Shown one piece after another: positions 56,319-64,000 of a stretch of 64,000 nucleotides of DNA. The notes beneath the pieces are model-generated. The model was given only the letters and a program-made list of their open reading frames with translations, was not told the origin of the DNA and ran no database searches. Source of the stretch: Archivesica marissinica (taxonomy: Eukaryota; Mollusca; Bivalvia; Venerida; Vesicomyidae); NCBI GenBank assembly GCA_014843695.1, contig CM026400.1:33113500-33177499 (forward strand), read 5' to 3'. A program made the translations under genes and the position numbers. Position 1 is the first letter of the stretch, and the number at the start of each line of letters is the position of its first letter.

Positions 56319-57035
56319 GTGACATATATTATCATACACTTGTCAGTGTGCAGAAAGAGACGTGACTTCATACAATTGTGTAAAACTGCTGTTTCAGTTC
56401 TTGTTCGTTTAGCATTCATAATATTTGTAACTGGATGTCGTAAATGCACGTTATTTACTGAGAATAGTGTCGAGCATATTCTATGTTATTGTCAAGGTAA
56501 CGCCACGCTTCATGTTAAAATGCGGACTATTTGTGTTGACAGTGAAGTGAAGAAGCAACTCCTGTATCTATCATCTTTTGAGCAGTGCATTGCTTTGTTA
56601 AAAATAGCATTAACCCTTTCCCTCATAGATGCACCTCTTGACGCCATTATCAATACGACATACATTGACAATGTAGTAGCCAAACTAATGTTCATAATAA
56701 AGGGCAGAATCTCATGTAGTCCAAGTAATATCTATGGAGGTGGGATATATATGGCGACTACTTATCCACTGCATGATAGCTAAATGGCTATCGTTTGCAT
56801 GGAAATATAATAATATATTAACCTAAATCTATATGTATTCCCAGTAATATCTATGGAGGTGGGATATATATGGCGACTACTTATCCACTGCATGATAGCT
56901 AAATGGCTATCGTTTGTATGGAGATATAATATTGTATTAACCTAAATCTCTATGAAGGAAAGGGTTAACTGTGGATGAGTATCTAAATTTTCAGATCTTA
57001 CAACTTTTGAAAGTATTGTGCAAAATGTTTGTTTG
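56319..57035 (+). pseudogene. Old LINE C-terminal relic interrupted by a MITE
   Basis: The frame before the MITE contains CRKCTLFTENSVEHILCYCQ, a CxxC...EHxxxxC pattern like the ends of several LINE proteins. It runs into a TTAA-flanked MITE and seems to resume after it (VDEYLNFQIL). It is a weak assignment. Confidence 0.35.
56614..56964. mobile_element. piggyBac-like MITE, single-copy form of the 85-bp satellite
   Basis: It is flanked by TTAA (56610-56613, 56965-56968). The ends are CCCTTTCCCTCATAGA and TCTATGAAGGAAAGGG. It contains one 85-bp unit (GCACCTCTTGACGCCATTAT, GACATACATTGACAATGTAG) and two ~113-bp modules (CTATGGAGGTGGGATATATA). Confidence 0.85.
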
Positions 57036-58659
57036 CTAATTCAATAGTCATCATATCTGTCATTTAATATACACATATGTAATATACACACCATTAAAAC
57101 AATGATTAGTCTAAATTTCGATATTGTTAGATGAATTGGCATTTGTGTACGGTATACATCGAAAAAAGGCCACCAAAAATGCTTTTAACGTATAAATAGC
57201 ATTGCTATCACAAAGTTGATGTGCGGGTCTCAATTACTTAGATTTTAGTAAGGGATACTGGCAAGTTCCTGGTAATAAGTAAAGTAGGGGCAATCCAAGG
57301 TGCCGAAAGACCGAAAACTAAGAAAGCAATACACTCGTTTTAGAGAAAGTAGGGTTCTATAGAAAATGTATCCCGAATGTTTCCGCTATTTCTGTTTCAC
57401 TGACAAATTTAACTAAGTAAGCCAAATCGTGTTGAGTGGGGTGAAAGTCAAGAAAAGGCTTTTCTAGTTTGACTGGTCCGCCTATTCTGAAATTACCGGA
57501 CTTGGATAAGATTTTTTCTGGCCCCAAAATATTGGGGAGTATGGTTCGGAGCACATCCCCTAGTAGCCTTACATGCATTATATACACTTATCAACAATGA
57601 ACGGACTCGTTTTATAATGGTGCATGATTACATTTATATTTTAAATGAGGTGCGATGGGACACGAACTATTTTACATATTGAAAAAAACACAACTTTATG
57701 TATAGGTTGTTATGTTATGATGCTGCTGAACTATTGTGTTGTGTTGTGTTTGGGTGTTTGTTTTGTTCTAGAAAATTAGCAATTTTCTTTTTTAAGTTGG
57801 GGCGTCTAAGTCCTAAGTTGATATGCGGGCCTCAATTTCTGCTTACTTGCATAGTAAAAACTTGCATCATATTTTGGGGTAAATTTGAACTATCTTATTA
57901 ATCAGTACATTTTTGACCGGATACTTACTTAGTACATTATTTACGGTACCCGAAATAATAAAGATCCAGGCAAATGTTGTCAAATTCGACAATTTATCAC
58001 AAGCGTATTTTTGTAATGCTAATGTACGTTAGATAAATGCCAGACAAGGCCTCTATTGATAAAGCATTAATTTATCTTGCGACGCGTTATAGGTAAAATA
58101 TACGAGTTTTTCGTGGAAAGTGTGCTCAAATCAGTAATATAAGGTGTCATTTTAAAACATTCATGGCACACACGATAAAGTTATTTCGACCACTAAGAGG
58201 TCGGTAAATGTAGGATTGTAGTTTATTGCTTGAAGTCAAAAGCTTCTTCCCCCGAACATATATTCCCGATGAGTATTTGGAGGACGTTAGAGATCCCCCA
58301 ACTAGTTTAAGGCCGGACCACGTACGGCAGCCACTGTTTGTATTCCCGGGGAAGACGTAGTTTGCTTAAGGCCAGTTTACGTATCACAGCCACTGTTGTT
58401 TGTAATCCCGGAGAAGACGTCGTTCAGTTACCAGATACTGTACGCCGGAGCCGTTACCTTCCTCGTATGTAGTCTCAACTCTCACATCAATGTTCTTGGT
58501 GTAAGCTCAAGGAAAACCAACACTATCATGGGATCCAAAATGGGAACATCGCCGTCAGGATTGAACCCTGTTATTTAAATCAGATATGTACTTTGTACTA
58601 TTCGAAGTGACTAAGTAATCAGTCCTTGATGACTATGATGTGTGTTTATTCTGTGTAGC
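57036..58659. other. Intergenic stretch without recognised gene
   Basis: AT-rich sequence with only short frames. A 76-codon minus-strand frame at 57357-57587 has no recognisable motif. A direct pair GGCCRGWYYACGTA...CAGCCACTGTT occurs near 58310 and 58370. Confidence 0.4.
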
Positions 58660-58772
58660 TATTGTACGTACGCATTTACTTGAGACATTATCATAAATTA
58701 CACGCTTCAATTACAGCGGTAAAGTAATTAAATAACTTCATGAATGTATTTAATCTATGCAATGAACGCAAG

Positions 58773-58851
58773 CGCCGGTAGCCGAACGGTCTAAAGGGTT
58801 GATACTAAACTCAAATGAAATGAGCTAGTTCGCGTGGGTTCGAATCCACTG
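58773..58851 (+). repeat. tRNA-like pol III module
   Basis: GCCGGTAGCCGAACGGTCTA has an A-box-like start and GTGGGTTCGAATCCACT a good B box with paired T-arm. The 3' end cannot pair with the 5' end as an acceptor stem, so it is tRNA-derived, not a tRNA gene. Confidence 0.6.
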
Positions 58852-59280
58852 CTTAAAAATTGCGAAGTTACAAAAATAGAAAGATTTTTTATTACGATAT
58901 AGATATTTATTTATAAATTATTTCAGTTATATTCTTTATATTTTAAATCAATGTTTCCCGATTCCCATTTTGATGCTAGTATGTGTTTTATTTCTTATTT
59001 TTATGATATTTTATTTTTCTACAACACAACTTATACAATTTTACGAGCATCATGAAATTTCAAAATTACGATCCATAATCAGTGGAGCTGCCACACTCAT
59101 ATGCCGAATCGGTATCCGAGCCATGTATAGTAATCACTACCTCAGTCTGCTTTTCTCCGGAGTAGTTATCTGATGCTTGCATCTTGCCAATCAATGAATG
59201 TTAATAAAATCGTGGAAAGCGAGAGTTCGTGCTATGTGTAGGATTTTTATAAAATCAAGAAATAATAGAAATAAAATTTA

Positions 59281-59350
59281 CCTTTTCGGGGATCGAACCC
59301 GGGACATCTACCGTCATAATTAGTGGCATTACCGCTGCGCCATCAATCGG
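59281..59350 (-). repeat. tRNA-like pol III module, minus strand
   Basis: On the minus strand it reads CCGATTGATGGCGCAGCGGT (A box) and CCCGGGTTCGATCCCCGAAA (B box). The outer ends (CCGATTG and GAAAAGG) do not form a full acceptor stem. Confidence 0.6.
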
Positions 59351-59705
59351 ATTTGATTAAAACATCAAGTTAGAACGGCCTTATACTGATTGTAACTTCG
59401 TATATGACCTAAGGTCAGCCGAATATGCAGATGTCTCAAGTAAATGTGTACGTACAATACCTTTGTTTTATCATCTCCTTAATGTAAATATTCATCTTTC
59501 GTTGAACATTAAACTTATAAATATTGTACATGAGTGTTGATTGTTTCTCGTTTGTTATTATAATCACGCTTTGCCGGTCCATCCTGTTACAATTGCTATC
59601 ACTAGGATTTCCGGATTATTTCGCTTATACTAATTTTCAATGGATAAACAGTGATTTTACGATCTACAAATTCTCAAAAGTGAAAATAAAATTTAATATA
59701 ATGGT

Positions 59706-59969
59706 ATTCCAGCAGTGTGTAGTGTGATCCAGCAGTGTGTGGTGTAGTCCAGCAGTGTGTGGTGTAGTCCAGCAGTGTGTGGTGTGATCCAGCAGTGTGT
59801 GGTGTAGTCCAGCAGTGTGTGGTGTAGTCCAGCAGTGTGTGGTGTGATCCAGCAGTGTGTGGTGTAGTCCAGCAGTGTGTGGTGTAGTCCAGCAGTGTGT
59901 GGTGTAGTCCAGCAGTGTGTGGTGTATTGCAGCAGTGTGTGGTGTATTGCAGCAGTGTGTGGTGTATTG
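59706..59969. repeat. 20-bp minisatellite (AGTCCAGCAGTGTGTGGTGT) running into the gap
   Basis: Thirteen copies, with variants AGTCC, GATCC and ATTGC. The array is cut by the run of N, so its full length is unknown. Confidence 0.95.
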
Positions 59970-60969
59970 NNNNNNNNNNNNNNNNNNNNNNNNNNNNNNN
60001 NNNNNNNNNNNNNNNNNNNNNNNNNNNNNNNNNNNNNNNNNNNNNNNNNNNNNNNNNNNNNNNNNNNNNNNNNNNNNNNNNNNNNNNNNNNNNNNNNNNN
60101 NNNNNNNNNNNNNNNNNNNNNNNNNNNNNNNNNNNNNNNNNNNNNNNNNNNNNNNNNNNNNNNNNNNNNNNNNNNNNNNNNNNNNNNNNNNNNNNNNNNN
60201 NNNNNNNNNNNNNNNNNNNNNNNNNNNNNNNNNNNNNNNNNNNNNNNNNNNNNNNNNNNNNNNNNNNNNNNNNNNNNNNNNNNNNNNNNNNNNNNNNNNN
60301 NNNNNNNNNNNNNNNNNNNNNNNNNNNNNNNNNNNNNNNNNNNNNNNNNNNNNNNNNNNNNNNNNNNNNNNNNNNNNNNNNNNNNNNNNNNNNNNNNNNN
60401 NNNNNNNNNNNNNNNNNNNNNNNNNNNNNNNNNNNNNNNNNNNNNNNNNNNNNNNNNNNNNNNNNNNNNNNNNNNNNNNNNNNNNNNNNNNNNNNNNNNN
60501 NNNNNNNNNNNNNNNNNNNNNNNNNNNNNNNNNNNNNNNNNNNNNNNNNNNNNNNNNNNNNNNNNNNNNNNNNNNNNNNNNNNNNNNNNNNNNNNNNNNN
60601 NNNNNNNNNNNNNNNNNNNNNNNNNNNNNNNNNNNNNNNNNNNNNNNNNNNNNNNNNNNNNNNNNNNNNNNNNNNNNNNNNNNNNNNNNNNNNNNNNNNN
60701 NNNNNNNNNNNNNNNNNNNNNNNNNNNNNNNNNNNNNNNNNNNNNNNNNNNNNNNNNNNNNNNNNNNNNNNNNNNNNNNNNNNNNNNNNNNNNNNNNNNN
60801 NNNNNNNNNNNNNNNNNNNNNNNNNNNNNNNNNNNNNNNNNNNNNNNNNNNNNNNNNNNNNNNNNNNNNNNNNNNNNNNNNNNNNNNNNNNNNNNNNNNN
60901 NNNNNNNNNNNNNNNNNNNNNNNNNNNNNNNNNNNNNNNNNNNNNNNNNNNNNNNNNNNNNNNNNNNNN
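59970..60969. other. Assembly gap, 1000 N
   Basis: Exactly 1000 unknown bases, a conventional placeholder, so the true size is unknown. Both edges are tandem repeats. Frames drawn across it are meaningless. Confidence 1.
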
Positions 60970-61130
60970 CCGAGGCTATTGGCCCGGCCGCCGTGTCTAT
61001 AATTTCTTATTGACCCGGCCGCCGTGGCTACAATTTCTTATTGGCACGGCCGCCGTGGCTACAATTTCTTATTGGCACGGCCGCCGTGGCTACAATTTCT
61101 TATTGACCCGGCCGCCGTGTCTGGAATTTC
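60970..61130. repeat. 31-bp minisatellite (CGGCCGCCGTGGCTACAATT)
   Basis: Five units of CCCGGCCGCCGTGGCTACAA and TTTCTTATTGA follow the gap. Its left end is hidden. Confidence 0.93.
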
Positions 61131-61499
61131 GAATAGACAAGGCAGTTGCGTATACAATTTTAAATTGTCAATAATATACAATTTAAAAAATACGTGTAGT
61201 ATTTAGTATTTGGAAATTGCTGATTTAATGAAATCTGGAACCCCTCAAAGGGACACATTACTGTTTCTTACAATTATTGCATAGCCCATCGAGACTCAGC
61301 ACTATTACAGATATTATAGCTTACAGGCCACACCCGAAGGGATACCTCGTGTGATACCATATTATCGACTGGGCCCTCTGATTATTTTACGAGGGAAACA
61401 ATAGCACCTGCCATGTGTACGTGTCAAACTGTCATATTGCACTGCCTTTATTTATCCATTAACGTCAATCCCCTTGCTGGATCCTAGACATGTTTTTAT

Positions 61500-61615
61500 G
61501 GGCAGGTACTAAGCAATGTGTCTTGCTCAATGACACTATGTACGTGCAGTGACAGAGTATCGAACCCGTGATCCCTGAACTCCGACTTTAGATACCACTG
61601 GAAGCTATTACCATG
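61500..61615 (-). mobile_element. SINE family 5-like, minus strand
   Basis: On the minus strand it has GATCACGGGTTCGATACTCT (B box) followed by GTGTCATTGAGCAAGACACA and a CTTAGTACCTGCCC end. The rest of 61131-62017 has no recognised gene. Confidence 0.55.
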
Positions 61616-62017
61616 GCATGCCATATACTAGTACACAATACAGTTCGAGCAGGAACTAAATGTACATCCGTGAATAAGAGGTGCAGCGAGATGACCATAT
61701 CTGCCATTCCAGATGCCGCTTTTATCAGTATTTCAGGCGGACAGGCACCCGTGTAGAACCACATACCTTTCATATGCCTGTTTAATTGCTAACTCCTGTT
61801 AGCTCTCCTCAATTCGACGAATAATTGCTAGTGCAATCGTGAGCTATAGGAAACAACAAAACGTGTTGTCTGAAAGTTGGTCACATTATCTAAACAGAAA
61901 TAATAAACTAAAACATTTTTGTTGCATAATGTGTTTAATATTAAATAAGACATAATAAACCTATTTCAAGGATTACTAGAGAAATCCTGACAGGTCAATA
62001 AACAACAACACTAATCT

Positions 62018-62331
62018 ACAAACTTAAATTGGCGTTGTTTACATATATATGATGTGGTAAACAGTAAAGGTAATGTACATGTATTTCTACATTCTTGTAG
62101 CCAAAATACAAGCTCAACTAAATAGCACAGTGAGCAGGGGCGCAGGCTACAATAAAATCTTTCTTTTGATGACACGAGTTCGAATCCTGTGGTGGACTTT
62201 TGTGTTGTTTTATTTGTTCGCATTTTATATAGCTCAGTTGGTTGTTCTGTCACAAAATAAGTAACGAAACATACTGCTGATTATGCTATACATATAAAGA
62301 CACAATGTGAACAACGCCAATTTAAGCTTGT
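62018..62331. mobile_element. Inverted-repeat element (~314 bp) with one tRNA-like module
   Basis: The ends ACAAACTTAAATTGGCGTTG (62018) and, read inward from 62331, ACAAGCTTAAATTGGCGTTG match at 23 of 25 positions. The centre (62128-62198) has the B box CGAGTTCGAATCCTGT. It has the same layout as 58660-59459, but the end sequences are different. Confidence 0.6.
62128..62198 (+). repeat. tRNA-like pol III module
   Basis: TGAGCAGGGGCGCAGGCTAC, then ACACGAGTTCGAATCCTGTG. The B box is good; the A box is weak. It is not a functional tRNA. Confidence 0.45.
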
Positions 62332-63037
62332 TTTCCAGTGTAAACAACTGTTTTCAAAATATACAATAAAATGTCTGATTAGAAAGTATCAGTATGACTA
62401 GTACCAGATAAAGGTAACAACTGGAATATGAGATGTGCAACAAGAACAAAATTAACCACACCCAAAATTAACACACACCCCAATGCACAGTTTGATACCC
62501 AATGTACTGCATATCTGAATAGTTTCAAGGCCATATGTTTAACAGTCTACACGTATTACCAAAACCATGTAGGTAAAATTAATATATATATATATATAGA
62601 TCACCACCATTTTTATTAAGCACCTAACACAATAATATATGCACCTTGAATCTTTAAATTGGTCTTAATACAAAAGTGTTCATGTCTTTATGTTTGCACA
62701 ACACTTGCATGTGTACTTTATGCAAATAAATTGGTTTTCGCCATGTATTTTGACAATGACCCTACTTAAAGTTTAATAAGTAGGATATACAAGATACATC
62801 TTTACACTTGACCTTTGTGGCTGGTCTCATGAGACTAGAAGGGACCGTATTTGATTCTATTTGCATGGTTAATCCCAGTTAATAGTTAGTGAGCTTGTAT
62901 CAACAGCAATTTCAGATGTTTCGACGTTGTCTGGGCTGTGTTGATGTTGTTTGAAATTTAATGGCGATGAAGAGTTGTCGTGTTGTGCCAATGTCTAGTG
63001 TTTCAGATGTCGTGAAAGGTCTGTCCTGCTGGTAATT
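62332..63037. other. AT-rich spacer downstream of the minus-strand gene
   Basis: It contains a (TA)n run near 62582 and no recognised gene. Part may be the 3' UTR of the minus-strand gene. Confidence 0.4.
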
Positions 63038-64000
63038 TCAGTGGTTTCTTTTACATTTGTTGCAGGTCCATTTATCTGCCAACGTTTTCTCCAAAAATAC
63101 AGACTTTGATACTGATAGGTATGTCTGATGAAACCATTCTTTACATGATATACATGAAATCATCCTCTCCTGTTGGTTGTCAGGAAGTCTACAAATACAG
63201 AAGAGTGGAACACGAAACTGACTAGTTATCCGTTTTCTTGGATTAATAGTATGCGACGGGAATTCAGAAATTCTGTCCTCTTGCAGACACGTAAAAAAAT
63301 GTTCGCGCATATCTTCCTGTCGGTATTGTAGATCTGTTGGATCATTCCCATTTGAAAGAGATACTGCTGCAGCAATGGCAAAAAGTCCACAATCTGCGCC
63401 ACCTCTTTGCCTATGAAAGGACTTGACATTCAAAGTCATCTCCTTCTGATCACCCATAATAATTGATGCAATTTGCATTTTCACATTTGGCTTAATTCTT
63501 CCAGTATACATGGAATCATAAATATCAACTGTGTGTTTTTCACAAGACATATTTGAAACGGTTAACCAATGTACCTCACCATCATGTAATACCTGTACAA
63601 ATTTATCCCGAGCAACTTCAAACTGAAGCTTTGATCCTAAGATTGGGTCTTGTAAACCTGGAGTGTCAGGATTTTGTTTCTTTACTAGCTTCAGAGCAAT
63701 TTTAATATGTTTGTCATTTAACATTGCACCGTTCTTTATTTCATTTAATTCAGCTTCGCTCAACATATTACATTCTGCTGCAGTTTTGTTCTTCATTTTT
63801 GAGCTTAAATTTCGTAATCGTGCTTGAAAAACGTTTTCCTTTTTGGCGACTGTTCTTTTCACTTTAGCTCGGCCTCTAACTGGATGTGCTTTTGGAAGCT
63901 TAAAGCTGTTGAGATTTAAGTTTCGCAAAACCGTTGGTGTACTTCCTGTAAAACATACCTTCACTGCTCGATACTTCTGGGGAAATATCTCTGTCTGACA
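63038..64000 (-). CDS. Ulp1/SENP-type cysteine protease with C-terminal PHD finger, 5' partial
   Basis: The minus-strand frame stays open to the window edge; no ATG precedes the domain inside the window, so the start or an upstream exon lies beyond 64000. Numbering from the GTG at 63964, a Ulp1-like (C48) core shows HW at 132-133, YDSM with Asp 150, Gln 186, and GGADCGLFAIA with Cys 192. These form the His-Asp-Gln-Cys catalytic set used for ubiquitin-like conjugates. A PHD finger follows at about 256-304 (FCIC, MISCISC, WFH, WTCNKC), but the Cys expected three residues after the WFH His is a Tyr, so one zinc ligand seems missing. Protease-PHD fusions of this kind occur in many copies in invertebrate genomes and are often linked to transposons. 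A GTATGT at 63957 (minus) could be a donor, so splicing is possible. Confidence 0.75.
   Translation of the reverse strand, partial: CQTEIFPQKYRAVKVCFTGSTPTVLRNLNLNSFKLPKAHPVRGRAKVKRTVAKKENVFQARLRNLSSKMKNKTAAECNMLSEAELNEIKNGAMLNDKHIKIALKLVKKQNPDTPGLQDPILGSKLQFEVARDKFVQVLHDGEVHWLTVSNMSCEKHTVDIYDSMYTGRIKPNVKMQIASIIMGDQKEMTLNVKSFHRQRGGADCGLFAIAAAVSLSNGNDPTDLQYRQEDMREHFFTCLQEDRISEFPSHTINPRKRITSQFRVPLFCICRLPDNQQERMISCISCKEWFHQTYLSVSKSVFLEKTLADKWTCNKCKRNH

Larger units (their letters stand above)
58660..59459. mobile_element. Inverted-repeat element (~800 bp) with two tRNA-like modules
   Basis: The 29-bp ends start TATTGTACGTACGCATTTAC at 58660 and, read inward from 59459, TATTGTACGTACACATTTAC; one mismatch is seen over the 29 bp (continuing TTGAGACAT). 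tRNA-like segments sit about 110 bp inside each end in opposite orientation. No clear target duplication was found. Confidence 0.65.

Noticed and set aside
57357..57587. 76-codon minus-strand frame (LRTILPNILGPEKILSKSG)
   Set aside because: No recognised family, no splice or promoter context; left as unassigned sequence.
59877..61174. Long frames across the gap
   Set aside because: They consist almost wholly of unknown residues from the 1000 N.

Overview
The window is eukaryotic, from an invertebrate animal and most likely a mollusc (bivalve-like). It has GT-AG introns, several dispersed SINE families with tRNA-like heads, non-LTR retrotransposons, and very heavy tandem repetition. The organism is inferred; no rRNA or mitochondrial marker is present to settle it.

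The backbone of positions 1-44968 is one plus-strand gene: the 3' half of the ortholog of PRPF4 (U4/U6 snRNP protein Prp4). Nine coding exons (14594-14688, 15730-15788, 17044-17167, 20448-20540, 21647-21769, 37228-37335, 38990-39108, 40657-40706, 44736-44894) join in phase into about 309 residues covering the WD40 propeller, with a poly(A) signal shortly after the stop. Upstream exons lie outside the window. The introns are mostly repeats: a 14.5-kb array of 36/43-bp units upstream of the first visible exon, and a 15.5-kb intron before exon 37228-37335.

The most unusual structure is that several exon-intron borders of this gene have been tandemly copied. The intron before exon 37228-37335 holds roughly 90 copies of that exon's own 3' splice site plus its first 34 nt (units of 66, 42 or 58 bp). 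A Tc1/mariner-type element, a 5-kb LINE carrying a 2A-like peptide motif, and a foldback element have split the array into four blocks. The splice-donor ends of exons 17044-17167 (four donors, 87-bp period) and 21647-21769 (two donors, 118-bp period) are also duplicated. A minisatellite starts at the donor of exon 40657-40706.

Downstream of PRPF4, 45-50.5 kb holds SINEs and minisatellites. At 50762-52166 lies a probably frameshifted gene resembling the bacterial three-Cys-motif partner protein TcmP, with a partial copy of its 3' part behind it. Then follow an internally deleted Jockey/CR1-type LINE (about 53.8-55.35 kb), a piggyBac-like MITE inside an older LINE relic, and two inverted-repeat elements that enclose tRNA-like modules. 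A 1-kb assembly gap (59970-60969) lies between two minisatellites. At the right edge, on the minus strand, is a Ulp1-type cysteine protease-PHD protein open past the window end.

No prokaryotic operon, CRISPR array or functional tRNA/rRNA gene was seen.
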